64,000 nucleotides of DNA from Adiantum capillus-veneris (taxonomy: Eukaryota > Streptophyta > Polypodiopsida > Polypodiales > Pteridaceae), in NCBI GenBank assembly GCA_014529385.2, contig CM043959.1, positions 4,308,045-4,372,044 of the forward strand, given 5' to 3'. Below, piece after piece: positions 33,665 to 46,010 of this stretch (positions are counted from its first letter, which is position 1; every line of letters begins with the position of its first letter). Both the position numbers and the translations under genes were made by a program. The notes beneath the pieces were generated by a model that did no database searches, was not told where the DNA came from, and worked only from the letters and a program-made list of their open reading frames with translations.

Positions 33665-35415
33665 TGGAACAAGGGAAATGAAAAAACAACCAGCACATAA
33701 TCTGAATGCCTCTCTATAGCCCAGTGATTTCACAACACCCCTATCCCCTAGCAAAAACACACTCAGACTCTTGATCTGCAAAACACTACTGCCCAAGCCC
33801 GTACCCAACCATCCCAGTCCATACACACTCAGTCGCAAAGTAAACAAGCACGGCCCTATCTGTGACCTCTCATTGCACCTTATACCATAGATAACTAGCA
33901 CCGACTCCCTCAGGCACCCCAAGGTTACTAGTCTATATGATAGGTTTGCCTACAAGCTAGGCAAGTACCCTTTTGCACACATGATGCCCGTACATATACC
34001 ATTCGCATTTATGATACATCATTGGACATGAAAGTGGAATAGAAGGTTGATATAGATTAAAGAGTAGAGCTGACAAAAAACCCTGTTAAAATCCTTCAAA
34101 GGAACATATACAATGGTGTTGAACCTCTTCTCTTGCTCAAGCATGATGCCTTCGGCCCTTTATCGGTGTAATCCTCCATGAGCCGCGGACAACCTTTTTT
34201 CACAATCTCCTATGCTTGCAGAAAATCTTTACTGGCTGTCTTTAATCCCTACTTGTGCATGACATTCCTCGGACTTCCTCAGCATACGGCTAGTCCCTTC
34301 TCCTTCTTTCAAGCATTGCCTACAAATATTTTCAACTGTAGCCCTTGGCGCTTCACGTACTGATGGCCACCCCTTTGTGCTACAAGCCCCACACAACTGA
34401 CAACGCCCTCCTTCCCTGCCCTGTAGGCTGCTCTAAAGCTCTCAACCCTCGGCCTTCAATACCTATCCACCTTGATGCAGTGCCCTCCACACTTTGCAAG
34501 ACCTCGGTCACCCTTTCCTAGCCGAAGCTCAATGCTCCTCTGCATGGTCCGTCACAAACCCGGCACCCCTACCTCCTCCTTCATAGGCCCCTTGCAGGAC
34601 GTCTTTCTCCTGCCAACCCTTTGGCGGCTTCCTCTTTTGTAGCCACTAGCGATATCGCTAGTGGTCGCCCCCCCGGCATGCTGTGTTTCACTTGGCCGCT
34701 TTCTTCTTCAAGCATCTCCCCGCACTCCACATGTCTCCTCTAGCTCTCGGACTCCCACACAGATGGCGGTCCACCTCCATGCAGACCCGAGTTACGCTAT
34801 CTCATCAGCATGCAAGCCACCACGTCTCCCTGCATTCCTGTGAATATATCGCCGCCATCACCTTTGAATAGCGTTCATTATTACTATTTTAATTTCAGCG
34901 TAAGCTTCTTTTTAAAAAAAAGACCCCAGCTCGACCCCGTTTCACACGCCTACAACTATTGAAGGTCGTAAAAACTTCACCACATATAAATGCTCTTGCT
35001 GATTTCCTTGTCGCCCCTTTTAAAGCTCTGCCCTGCATGAAGCTTTATAATAAGGATCATTTCTCATGGCGCTGATGAGCCCACGGCTACTCGTCATAAT
35101 GTCTGATCGAGAGATGATAGGTATTTCTTTCAGGCACCTAGAGAGCCCTAAACTCGCCAAAAATGAGCAAGCATTTTGCATACATCCTGGTACTATTGGA
35201 TGGAGATATACATCAACCTTTAGTATCCTTAAGAACTCCATTCAGCAAAGCTTTTGAACCACATTTGACCTGTTAAAAGTGACATTTGGCATACACATCC
35301 CAATCACATTTGCTGCAATCTACATCTAGCACTTGTTCAAGCATTTCCCCATCAGGCTACTGACTTCCACACCGCTGCTACTGGCACTTGCATGGGTTGA
35401 CACAAATTAGGTGCA
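33665..35415 (-). repeat. 5' LTR of gag-only Ty3 element
   Basis: About 1750 bp, partner of 29734-31468. The primer site expected just below 33665 does not match tRNA-iMet or tRNA-Asp, and I could not assign a primer tRNA. Confidence 0.8.
34643..34664. other. Perfect 22-bp palindrome in LTR (second copy)
   Basis: Identical to 30712-30733 and again spacer-free. Confidence 0.85.
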
Positions 35416-37042
35416 CCAGCATCGATGATATTGAATCATCTGACGAATCTACTAAAGTAAAGGAGGCATACAAAATTGATATGAGGGGAGAAATATAGAA
35501 GAGGATGTAGTGTAGAGCATTTTGAAATTCACACAAAAATATGCCATCAACAATAGATGCAATCGCACCTCCTCCTACTCAAGAATCAACTAACCAGGCA
35601 ATTGAGAAAGAAGGGGAAGAGCACACAACAGATATGCCCAATTAAACAATAGAGAGTGTCACCAAAAACACATACAACCCAAAATATGGAGAATTTGAAG
35701 GTCAAGAGATGAAACAACCTCCAATTGCACCTGAAGGACAACATGATAAGGGTAAAATAGTAGAGGAAATAAACATGACAAAAGTTGGCACCTGAAGGAC
35801 ACAACAAAAGCCCATGTCCCCCGCTCACAAGCAATAGTAGATGAAGGAACACAAATGATAAAGTCTTTTGACATTGACACACATTTAGAACAAATCAAGC
35901 TACATTTTCAATGTCAAAGAGCACTCTACAACCTGCACTATTTGGAGCTAGAGGATACCAAAAGAGAGGTCGCTAAATAAATTAAGGACATTATGGAACT
36001 GCAACAAAATATTGAAGGACTCAACTCCAGTCGGAACTGCAGAGAGAACAAGAAAATGCTCCATATTACAAAGTTCAATCTTTTAATGAGGTAAATACAA
36101 ATTTGCACGTAGAGCAGTAAAACCTAGAGAAGAAAAGAAAAAGAGCACCAAACGTGGAGAATCATATGCATTTGTGAACAAAACACTTACACAGCTCCTA
36201 GCCATGCAAGAGACACCAACACCGGCAAGTACGTCATCACAGCCACCTTTGATGACACAAGAGCTAAAGGATCTAAAGAGTGCCCTAGCTCAAGAGCAAT
36301 ATGACAGAAAAATCCTCACAATAGGACATAGAGAAATACAAAAAGCAAAAGATGAGGAGATTGAACAGATCCAAGGACAATTGGCAAAAGCAAAGGAGGA
36401 CTTGGTTGCTCACAGTGCAACACATCAGGCGGAATCACAACAAAAAGATCTAGCCATTAAGGCCATGCAAGCCTAGCCAGCTTCTATAGAAGTCTCTCAG
36501 ACAACAAGACAACGATAGATAGCACTAAATTTTCCACACATTGAGATGCCCAATACTAGCACAAAAACAACATTACATGACTTTGAAGATCTAGCCGATA
36601 CGCAAGTTCTCGAAACTGCCAGAGAAGAAATTCAACGATAGATCTCAAAAGTGCATGATCCTTCACACAAAGAGTATCTGCAATACAAAATCAAGGTGCT
36701 AGAATTAGTTGTTCTTCTCATGATTACACCTGATGAAGTCGTGAAGAATCTTGGGCATGAAATGATTGCACTTCCAGTGAGATAAGACATGAAGCTCTCT
36801 TATGGAAAAGGAAAATGCTACCTACCCTAGAGCTCAATCAAAAAGGGGATGAGATTAATGTTCCTGTAACTACTACACAAGTTCAAACCATCATTGATAA
36901 CCAACCCCTGAGGCAAAGGAAATGGTTTGAAAGGTGCCCAACCGATGAAACCTATTACAGAAATACCCAACATCTCAAGATTGACCCAACCTATTGTCCC
37001 ATCAACAAAAGGTGATCCTAGGATAGTTTCTATTCATGTCAA
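35416..37042 (+). pseudogene. Degenerate ORF of unclassified plus-strand element, part 2
   Basis: Resumes the region interrupted at 29734. Best open piece is 36174-36476 (100 codons): Thr/Ser/Pro-rich then a strongly charged heptad-like helix (QELKDLKSALAQEQYDRK, KAKDEEIEQIQGQLAKAKED), probably coiled coil. Further pieces (VHDPSHKEYLQYKIKVLELV) lie downstream with stops. It is cut at 37043 by a copia insertion and resumes at 40641. Confidence 0.4.
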
Positions 37043-37185
37043 TGTTACCATATGTGTGAACACACTAGGACCATCGGGGAATTTTCCCCCGCTTTAGGAG
37101 GTTTTTCCCCCGTACATTGTATATACACCCATCACTCTAGGGCTATCTATCTTTCCATTGCACACTAAGTGACACACTCTCAGTT
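37043..37185 (+). repeat. Truncated copia 5' LTR
   Basis: Begins TGTTACCATATG. It lacks the ~16 bases after TGTTACCATAT found in other copies and ends at CTCAGTT, beyond which leader sequence follows directly. Confidence 0.85.
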
Positions 37186-37289
37186 AATAGATCCTATACA
37201 GTTTGTTGCGGGTTGTGCTACATAGCACGTGCAGGTCTCACTCAATTTCTCCTCATTTCAAGTAGCACATCAAGTGCATGCATTTTCCA

Positions 37290-37556
37290 TGGCTGACAAC
37301 AACACAGAGGTGTTCAAGATGTTTGCTACTGAGGACAGATTGGATGGGGACAATAACCCTATGTGGACTTACATGATGCAACATGTTCTTGTGTCAAAGG
37401 GCATCTAGAATATTGTGTAGGACATTGATGTGCGTCCTGGTTCTGAGGATGTAGGCGATGTTGAGGATGTTGTAGGTCTTGCTATAAGGATTGCTACTAT
37501 TAGAGTTGTTTTGCCTCCAATAGAACAAGCTCGTTGGGATGTAAAGGATGCTTTGT
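37290..37556 (+). pseudogene. Copia gag, N-terminal fragment
   Basis: MADNNTEVFKMFATEDRLDG, then MWTYMMQHVLVSKGI, with stops (TAG after GI; TAG in NIV-stop-DI). Gag breaks off after ARWDVKDA and joins the pre-integrase segment, so the zinc knuckle and protease are deleted. Confidence 0.8.
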
Positions 37557-38587
37557 ATGACAAGTGTGGACAAAATTTTGCAAATGCAGTTGTAGATTCA
37601 AGGGTTGTTTCAGATGAAAAACTGTGGCATGCACGTTTTGGGCATCTGAATTTTTCCGATTTGCTACGTTTGCAGAAATTATATATGGTTGCTTCTTTGC
37701 CGCCTCTTGAAGCACCTGTCAAACATGTTTGTGAAGGAAGTATTTTGGGTAAGATGTAGTGTTCGAAGTTTCCAAAGGATGGTTTAGTTAGGGCCACATG
37801 CAGGTTGCAGCTTGTGCATAGTGATGTTTGTGGGCCCATGCAAACTCCATCCTTGGGCAATTAGCTTTACTTTGTGATTTTCATTGATGATTACTCCACG
37901 CATACATGGGTATTTCCGCTTAAAGCAAAGTCCAAAGTTTTTATGTGCTTCAAACAATTTCTGGCCATGGTTGAAAATGTATCGCAATGTACTATGGGCA
38001 CCCTCCGTTCAGATCAAGGGGGGTAGTATATGTCTCATGAATTTAATGCATTTTTGGCTAGTCGTGGGATAAAACACCAATGTACAGTTCCTTGTACACC
38101 TCAGCAAAATGGTAATGCTGAGAGGAAAAATAGGTCACTTACGAAAATGGCACAATGTATGGTCAAAAGTCAAGCTTTGCCGTATTCTTTTTGGCTTGAG
38201 GCCATCATGTGTGCCACTTATGTATTTAACAAGTGTCCTACAAAAGCTTTGTAGTCTATTACATCATATGAAGCATGGCATGATAGAAAGCCTTCTATTG
38301 AGCACATGTGTGTTTTTGGTTGTTTGGCATATGCTTTGGTGCCACAAACACAACGAAGAAAATTGGATGATAAGGCTGTCAAATGTATTTTTGTTGGTTA
38401 TAGTTCTGAAAGAAAAGGTTACAAGTTGTATCATCCGCAAACAAATCATATTTTGGTTTCACAGGATGTAGTGTTTGTGAAAGATTCTGTTCAGCCCTTG
38501 CTGTCATGTACTAGAGACAGTAATGTAAGCTCACAGGAAATTATGACACTTTGTTGCCTCTTTTCAGCGGTGGAAGTTCAAATGTAA
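37557..38587 (+). pseudogene. Copia gag-pre-integrase and integrase
   Basis: LWHARFGHLNFSDLLRLQKL is the pre-integrase motif. The core follows: LVHSDVCGPM (first Asp), VIFIDDYSTHTWVF, TLRSDQGG (second Asp, then a stop) and CTPQQNGNAERKNRS (catalytic Glu). The C-terminal part has VFGCLAYALVP and CIFVGYSSERKGYKLY. At least four stop codons intervene. Confidence 0.88.
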
Positions 38588-40332
38588 ATTCCAATGAGGA
38601 AAATGTACAGCCTATGGGGATTTCCAAAAATGTTATAGATCAGCCTATTACTAATGCAGATGTACATGATGTACTTGATGAGGAAAGGGCTGAAAATGAG
38701 CAGGGTAGAGGCATGCCAAAATGGCTGGTGCATACATTGTGTGATAGTAAATTGGATGCACCTTCATCTAGTCGTACTTGTTCAGGCTCTGGCCATGCAT
38801 CTTATGCATCAGATTGTTATTCTTTGGCTGTGTCTAGCTTACATGATGTTGGGGAACCTCTGTCTTTTGATGAAGCACAGAATTCAAAAAATTAGATGGC
38901 TTCCATGCAATCAGAATATGATGCACTTATAGAAAATGACACATGGACTTTATGTGTTTTGCCTCCTGGCAAAAAGGCCATTGGTACAAAGTGGGTTTAC
39001 AAGTTGAAACACAAACCGGATGGTGAGATCGATCTCCATAAGGCTCGACTTGTTGCAAAGGGTTATGCACAACAAAAGGGCATAGATTATGAAGATACTT
39101 TTACTCCCACTTATTGTATGACTACTATGCATTTTCTATGGGCATTGGCAGCTCATTTTGGTTGGGATGTACATCAATCAGACATTGTTACTACTTTCTT
39201 GAATGGTGACATATTTGAGGAAGTTTATGTAACGCAGCCTCGCGGTTTTGTCATGAAAGGACAAGAGGACAAAGTGAGAAAATGTAAGAAGGCTTTGTAT
39301 GGGTTGAAGCAATCTCCTCGTGCTTGGTATGAGAAAGCTGACACTCATTTGGTCAAACGAGGCTTTTGTAAAACAATCCCACAGAAAGCACATTGTATGT
39401 AAAGCGTGAGGGTGATGTACTTCTCATTGTGGTTCTTTATGTAGATGATTTTGCTGATCACTAGACCAAATGAGAGATATATTACTGAATTTAAGGATGA
39501 TTTGAATGCTACTTTCAAAATGAAAGATCTAGGGCTGTTGCATCATTACTTGGGTATACAATTTAAGCAGTATGATGGTGGTATTGCCTTGTGTCAGAAA
39601 AGTTACATAGAGACATTGCTATGTAAGTTTGGACTTGAGGATTGCAAACCTATTGTCACTCCCATGGAAACAAGTTTGAAATTGAGTCTTCATGATGATG
39701 GTGATCTTGTTGATCTCACTCTTTACCAAAAAGTTGTTGGATGCCTCATTTATGTATGCAGCACGAGGCCGGATATTTAGTTTGCAGTCTCACAGGTCAG
39801 TAGATTTATGCATAGCCCCGGGTCTAAGCATTGGCAAGCTGTCAAGAGGATTTTCCACTACCTTCCGCTACCTTAGTGGCACTTTACATCTTGGCTTGTT
39901 TTATCCCAAGTGGGGATCATTGCTGCCAGACTTCCATTCTTTTTCGAACTCAGATTGGGGTGGTTGTTTTGACACGTGAGTGCCCACAAGTGGTTTTTGT
40001 TTCATGCTTGGCAGTTCATGTATATCATGGTTGAGTGTGTATGGCTTAGACGCCTTATGGCTGATTTGATTGTTGGACATGACACTGCCAACACTATCTA
40101 CACTGACAGTCAGAGTGCATTGGCAATTGCAAGGAACCCAATTTTTCATGCTCGTACAAAGCACATTGAGGTGCATTACCACTACATCAAGGAGAGGCTC
40201 TCAACAGGAGAGATCAGCTTGGCTTATATGCCAATACAAGACAACCTTGTAGATCTTTTCACAAAGGCATTGTCTTGTGAGAAGCTCAAAGCTTTCCGCA
40301 AAGCTTTGGGCTTACTCCCCTTTGTGGACTGA
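38588..40332 (+). pseudogene. Copia reverse transcriptase and RNase H
   Basis: After an acidic/Ser-rich linker, RT begins near 38896: NDTWTLCVLPPGKKAIGTKW, KARLVAKGYAQQKGIDYEDT, DVHQSDIVTTFLNGDIFEEV, ALYGLKQSPRAWYEK. The YVDD box lies near 39440, just past a frameshift. RT ends with GCLIYVCSTRPDI at 39780. RNase H (39976-40332) has TIYTDSQSALAIARNP and the final KHIEVHYHYIKE block. One stop follows TRPDI and two frameshifts are evident. Confidence 0.88.
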
Positions 40333-40407
40333 TCATGGCCTCAAGGCATGTCACTTCCCTTTACTCATGTGCCAGCTCTCGTTCACTACATCATTCCAGG
40401 GGGGATT

Positions 40408-40635
40408 TGTTACCATATACATGTGGTAGTGATGTGTGTGAACACACTAGGATCACCGAAGCATTTTTTCCCTCTTTAGGAGATTTTTTCCCCCCGTGCA
40501 TTGTATATATGCACATCACTCCAGAGCTATCTATATTTCCATTGCACACTAAGTAGCACATTCTCAGTTGTGTGCCTTGAGCTTCCTTCGTCTTCTCCAA
40601 GATGTGTGTGTTTCTCTGCGACCCTAATTCCAATA
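40408..40635 (+). repeat. Copia 3' LTR
   Basis: 228 bp, TGTTACC...CCAATA (terminal CA mutated to TA), preceded by the purine tract AGGGGGGATT. Confidence 0.9.
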
Positions 40636-40640
40636 GTCAA

Positions 40641-41520
40641 AACAAAAGATCAACGGTGCTCAACTACCTTGTACTGACAAACCCAACTAGTAATTTCCCT
40701 CCCTCAGAGAAATATATGATACAAACCCTCAATGGAGTCATCCATCAAATGAAGGAGGTTCCAAATCTTGCATGCCAGATGCTTGTAAAGATTGCCAAAT
40801 GCTAGCTACATGCATCACAATGCTTGAAGATATTGAAGTAGTTGACTACCCGTGGCAAGTCTTTGTGGGAAGGAACTAGAGAGTTTTGCTGGAATCTGGA
40901 AACTAAAGTTCTATGCAGAAACATAATCATGGGGTTGTATGCACAAGTCATGTTTTTGCCTTCACACTACATGCAAACTTTCAAAGAGGCATTCATGAAA
41001 GGATTCTTTGAAGCTGACTCATCAATATTCAACCCCATGATAAAGGAACTGCCTACATGACACATTGCATATTAGAATACTCTTAGTAATAACTGATTCA
41101 GAGAAATGGAACCCAAGATTGAGGTAGAAGCCAGAGCACAGAAATTCAGGTAACTCACTCGAACACTTAACAAGAAAACCTTAGATTACTAGTACATCTT
41201 GAGATGGCACCAACATCTAGATTGGAGTTTGACAAAGATGCAAAGAAAGTTTGCACGAGGACGTGCAATGAATAGGAAGATGGGAATGTTTGGAGGATGC
41301 AACAGATGAGCACCTAAAGAGCTGGCTACAAGCCACACTTCATTGTACTCTATCTTTTTTCCAAAGAAGCCTTGTAATTAGAAAGTAATGATTCTTGAAG
41401 TATACTCATCTAGCCTATTATTCTCTATTTTCCGCTCAAAACCTACAAACCTTGTAAAGTGCCCAATGGCCATGGGAAAGGGTCCCAAGTCTTTGGGTCA
41501 GAACCCTTAGTTTCTAAACT
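40641..41520 (+). pseudogene. Degenerate ORF of unclassified plus-strand element, part 3
   Basis: Continues the target sequence split at 37042. Frames 40602-40805 and 40842-41060 encode PSEKYMIQTLNGVIHQMKEV and WNLETKVLCRNIIMGLYAQV followed by FKEAFMKGFFEADSSIFNP. No family is recognised. Stops are frequent after 41060. Confidence 0.35.
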
Positions 41521-42409
41521 AACATTGGCATTATCTATAAGGAGCTTGTGAACATTGATTGTGAGCTGCAACTCTGCTACAACTTGTAATCAATCTTTCT
41601 CTTTGTCTAGTAATCAAAAATTTCTTTTAATTAGTGCATTGTGTTCCTTGTCTTTTGCTTTTGAATCTAAGTGTAATCATTATCATTTTTGTTGTGGTTC
41701 ACAAGACAATCTATTTGTGAGCTAAATGCATAGATTTGAGTACTAAAATGGTTATTTTTTAATGTTTTGACCTTGGAAAAGTGTTTTAAAGCCATTGAGC
41801 TACATTTCTGAATAGTTCTATTGAAGCCTTTTGCACATTTTTTGGGATAGATTGTGATTTTGGTACCTCTTTAAATGACCACAAAACTTGGTAGGATTGT
41901 GCCCTTAGGTGTTGTTATACTTGTCCTTAAGTTTCATTGCATTCCGACTCTGTTCGGATGTCGAAAAGGTGTGATGACCTAGAGCGATGAGATTGGACAC
42001 AAGTATATTTTTGGACTAGAGAGTTATAGATTTTTTATAGTAGTCGATTGTAGTTTCATAGGTTCACTTCTTGAGATTGACAATCTCAACCCTCAAAGAG
42101 TCTCTGTGCCCCATCCCAATTCTCTTCCTTGAGTATTGGCACTAACATATAGCTATGCTATAGACGTTCGTCGCGGCGACCCGCTAAAAAAATACAAGGT
42201 AGATAGCAAGGGGTGGTGTTATAGAGAGTTGTAGTGCACATCAAGAGATGGAAGAGGGTTGAAATGGTCTAGGAAGCCCCAGCAATTTATTTATTTTTTT
42301 GGTATTTCATATTCAAGATTAAATAAGAAAGAGGATTGAAGTGGCATAGGAAGCCCTGGCAAAAACAATATGTTGTTGGTATTTCATAAACAAGCTCGTT
42401 TGACTGATC
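41521..42409. other. Non-coding interval
   Basis: No gene recognised. Text such as TGTAATCAATCTTTCTCTTTG resembles the polyadenylation side of an LTR or transcript, probably the end of the plus-strand element. Confidence 0.35.
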
Positions 42410-43440
42410 CTCCATGCCCATTGTAGGTAAAAGTTTGACATTCAAAATTGACCTTGACTTTCATCGAAGTGGATTTGGTTTCTTGGTAATTATCCTTTTA
42501 TACAAAAAGTCATTTCTTTTCCTTTGTTGTATCTGATTGGAGGAAGGCCTTGTGATTTTATCACTTGTTTTTTTGCAATAAGGTAACTATTGGATAAGTT
42601 TACATCAATTCAACACCACCTAACATGTTTATTCGCACACCTACTCAATCCAATTTACAAACCCATTAATTTCTACATGAGATTCTCTTGGAATATAGGA
42701 ATCACAAAGGAAATGCCCCTTCGCAATGTCGCCATCACCTTGCCTGCAAACCCTTGTGCACTCCTCCCCCTTGTTGCCTTTGTGCATTCCTTCATCCTGC
42801 TGCATGTCTGCAGTCCTTCCCCCTGTTTCCCTTCCCTTATAAGTTAGTGTGCTCCCATACCTCAGTTTGCATGGCTTTGCATTCTCAATAGAACAAGCTC
42901 CATCTCTTGAGTTTCTTTGTGGCCCATCCATGCCCAACCCATCTCACCATCCAACAATATTGATGCCCATCTACTCGGTGTTGGGGTAAACCTCCTCATG
43001 GGAACTATCTCTTTTCTATGACACATAATGTATGAGGCATACATGCATGCAAACATCCAGGGGGTTCACCTCTTAGACATGTAAGTTACCACGTGAGTTC
43101 AAATGAATGGGTTTTTCAATTGCCAAAATTTTAAAATTTTATGGGGATTATGTTAACAGAAGGGGTTTTTAAATTGATTTTAGAGAAAAACCTATAAGTT
43201 TTTGAAGAAAGAGGGATCAATTTTTTTACCTTAAGCATGTAAGTAAAGGGTTTTTTTTAATACTTTTGAACGCACGTTATATGAATAGTTTCTTAAAGAT
43301 GCACCTCCCGGGCCCAGGAAGACCCCATCAAATGAAGTCCACAAAGACTTCATTTAAGAAGGTCAATGATCTCTATCCTTTAGCAGCTTAGCTTTTGTCT
43401 ATAAAAGCATTATGTATCCTGATAATTTTAATCTAATGCA
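42410..43440 (+). repeat. Diverged LTR-like repeat, left copy
   Basis: Shares three blocks in order with 45379-46010: AAAGTTTGACATTCAAAATT, AACCTCCTCATGGGAACTAT and CTATAAAAGCATTATGTATC. The blocks are separated by insertions in this copy. The TATA-like CTATAAAAGC suggests plus orientation. The interior between the copies (43441-45378) shows no retroelement protein. Confidence 0.6.
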
Positions 43441-44497
43441 TTGTTGTCTATACTTGCATAAACATTGAGTCTCTGTATTGTTGGTAATTAAATCCATTAT
43501 ACTAACTGCCCACCAATGAATGCCACTAATAATCATCCGCCTTAACACTAACCCTTACATGTGGAATCAGAGCACCAACATGTAGCAACATGTAGATAGT
43601 CTCGTTTCTACCTACAATAGATCATTATTTTTCATTAATCCAGGTACATATAGGATTAGTCAATTGTATTTCGTATCTTTTTAATGTCACCTTGCATCAA
43701 AAAAAAAATTACATTCATTCATGTAATGTTAGGCTTTTTCCCACAATCATCTTTAGTGAGTGAGAGAGAGAGAGAGAGAGAGAGGGAGGAGGCGACTCAG
43801 GTCGTGGTAAGGTTAGCAATAATTGAGAACCTTGACCTCCTCAAACCACCTATCCTCACCTACCTCAACATTTTTTGTTGCGGAAAATCTGTAAACAAAT
43901 CTCGTCACAAAACTGCAGCACTGCCTTATCATCAAGGAAGCCCGCTACTACCACTTTCATCACAAGCAGCGTTCTCCAACTTTGCATTATCAAAGCCTCT
44001 GTTGTGAAAATATTCCCCGCTTGTAACATCTCACACAACTGTGTACTGCATCATTTCTTGCCAGCACATGGCATGTATCTGCTCAAAAGCCAATTCAATT
44101 GGTTGCTCTATGTTGGTAACGGCCAAGGATTTTCAAGCACATTATTGAGAAGATCAGCAAGAAAACAGAGCTACGATAGAGCATCTTAACCAGCACAAGC
44201 ATAGGTAGATCCGTAAGATGGTGAGGGCTTTGAATCTTTGATGGCAGAAGCTTGAGTTGCACACCAACTCGGGATAGGGTGCTTGTAAGGATGTGAGCAA
44301 TCAAGCTTGCCTAGTGGTGATATGGTGAGCTTCAGGTCAGATGACAAGTTGGTATAACAGCAAGAGGGTTATGGAACGGTGAAATCAAGTGCAATAGAGC
44401 TGAGCCTTGGGCGAGTAGTAGTGTGGAGCAGGCCCTTGAAATGATAGTGATGCATATAGGAGAGGAACAATCAGGTGGCAAAGTGGGGTTACCAACA
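43441..44497. other. Non-coding interval between LTR-like repeats
   Basis: Contains a GA microsatellite at 43758-43786. Short frames on both strands (for example 43875-44189) show no recognisable domain. Confidence 0.4.
43758..43786. repeat. (GA)n microsatellite
   Basis: About 28 bp of alternating G and A. Confidence 0.9.
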
Positions 44498-44802
44498 GGC
44501 TCTGGTTAAATATCGGCCTGCTAGGCCGCGTGTAGGTGAGCGTGATTGGCCCAGCCGGTCACGTCGCTTTTTGAGGGGGCAGCAAACAATTTAAACGTAT
44601 CTACAGAATGCGCCACATGGTGTGCACAAGCATGCACGTGGTGTAGTGGTTAAAGCTGTGCTCTTGGTACGCAAGGTCGGGGGTTCGAAGCTCCGTGTGT
44701 TGACTTTTTGGTCAACGGTCACCTAACGGCTAATTCGACCGGCAACAACTGGCATGCGTTGCTTTGCCACGAGGCCTAGCAGGCCGAAATATAACCAAAG
44801 CC
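44498..44802. mobile_element. 305-bp inverted-repeat element with internal tRNA-like unit
   Basis: The left end GGCTCTGGTTA followed by CGGCCTGCTAGGCC is matched in reverse complement at the right end (GGCTTTGGTTA then CGGCCTGCTAGGCC). The terminal repeats are about 35 bp with 4 or so mismatches, and a second matching block GCCGGTC lies inside at similar distance on each side. The size and structure suit a MITE or foldback element. No clear target duplication was found. A Pol III-type unit sits in the middle. Confidence 0.6.
44632..44709 (+). ncRNA. tRNA-like Pol III unit (tRNA-Gln-like)
   Basis: The A box TGGTGTAGTGGTTA (from 44639) and B box GGTTCGAAGCTCC (44682-44694) are close to consensus and correctly spaced. 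TGGTGTAGTGGTTA is typical of plant tRNA-Gln. An anticodon-loop candidate reads TCTTGGT (anticodon TTG). The T stem is paired; the D stem is degenerate; five of seven acceptor positions pair. A TTTTT terminator (44705-44709) follows at once. It is not a functional tRNA as read, but it could be transcribed by Pol III, like the head of a SINE. Confidence 0.55.
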
Positions 44803-45378
44803 GGCCACTTATACCCTCAACATAAGATCTGAAATGTGGTGCACAACTATAACCCAAAGCATTGTAGTCAATATCCATCTCCTATCAAATTGGAAGCCGT
44901 AGAGCTTCACAAAGTCAAACCCTTGTGATAGTTGTTGCCCTTGTCTATTGACGTTTCTAAGGTTTGCGAACTTACATCTCCTCACCTACACTGTCCTTGC
45001 TGTGTACGAGGTTTCCCACACAAGCCTTGTCATTTGCCCTGCTGTCCAAGCCCACCAGAATCAACCCTACAAAAGCTCCTGAATTTGGCATTAACTAGAC
45101 CCCTTCCAAGGTGAGTCTACCCCAAAAGGTGTTTTGCATTGAGCTCTTATCATGAGCTTTTCCATATGCTAAAGGAATCCGTGCATATTATTCATCCAAA
45201 CTCAGCCCATTGAAGAAAGGGGAATTACGTCACCCTCGTAAGTATTTTGAGATTGACTCTGAAGAGGGAAACTACCCACCACTTTACACGTCCAAGTTTC
45301 GTAAAACCAATAAATTTCCCATGGATATTCCTTTGGAATCTTCAAATTTGAGAGGAAAAGATTGTGTGATGTTGCCAA
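44803..45378. other. Non-coding interval
   Basis: No gene or repeat recognised. Confidence 0.35.
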
Positions 45379-46010
45379 GCCCATTGTAGGTGAAAGTTTG
45401 ACATTCAAAATTGACCTTGAATTCCACCAAAGTGGATTTGGTTTCTTCGTAATTTTCCTTTTATAAGAAACGTTATTTCCTTTCCTTTGTTGTATCCAAT
45501 TGGATGTAGAAGGCATGGACCAAGTGCATGATGAAGGTAAGGAAAATAAGAACATAATGAAGAACACAAATGAAAATCAAGCATGAAGAAGAAAACTATG
45601 ACACATGATTTTTCCCCCTTCTATGATCATGATGTACTCTAGAATTGAACCTAGGCATGGTTAAATGGGCACTTTGGGAACCATAGAGAGATGTATCATG
45701 TTGAACCTCCTATGATCTATCAATGGACCATCGCAAACCCTAGATGAATCACTAAAGAGTAACATGATTAGATTTAAGGGGCAAATTTTTAGGTTAAACC
45801 TCCTCATGGGAACTATCTCTTTCCTATGACACATAATCTATGAGGCATACATGCATGCATACATACATGACCCATGAAGACCCCATTAAATGAATTCCAC
45901 AAAGACTTCATTTAAGAAGGCCGATGATCTCTATCCTTTAGCAGCCTAGCTTTTGGCTATAAAAGCATTATGTATCTTGATCATTTTAATCTAATGAAAA
46001 GAACATTGAA
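45379..46010 (+). repeat. Diverged LTR-like repeat, right copy
   Basis: Partner of 42410-43440, more compact. The last shared block, TTTTAATCTAATG, probably marks the end of the LTR-like unit. Confidence 0.6.

Larger units (their letters stand above)
29734..35415 (-). mobile_element. Gag-only Ty3-type LTR element with 1.7-kb LTRs
   Basis: Direct repeats 29734-31468 and 33665-35415 flank a 2.2-kb interior with a broken Ty3 gag and no pol. Read on the minus strand the LTRs begin TGCACCTAATTTG and end GTTCCA. A purine-rich stretch (GAGGGGGTGGGC) precedes the 3' LTR. The flanks (CGCGT and CCAGC) do not form a convincing target duplication. The plan, with large LTRs and little coding content, is that of a LARD-type non-autonomous element. 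Confidence 0.8.
37043..40635 (+). mobile_element. Degenerate Ty1/copia element
   Basis: Flanked by GTCAA at 37038-37042 and 40636-40640. The 3' LTR is 228 bp; the 5' LTR is cut after about 143 bp by a deletion that also removed the primer site. Inside are partial gag, gag-pre-integrase, integrase, RT and RNase H in copia order, with numerous stops and an internal gag deletion. It belongs to the same family as the LTR copies at 53886 and 54875. Confidence 0.92.

Noticed and set aside
42860-43056. Short minus-strand ORFs in the LTR-like repeat
   Set aside because: Absent from the sister repeat at 45379-46010, so not conserved coding sequence.
43684-44189. Two plus-strand ORFs of 104-107 codons
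   Set aside because: They overlap a GA microsatellite in different frames, and neither shows a domain or conserved pattern.
44632-44709. Functional tRNA-Gln gene
   Set aside because: The D stem does not pair and only five of seven acceptor positions pair, so it is kept only as a tRNA-like unit.
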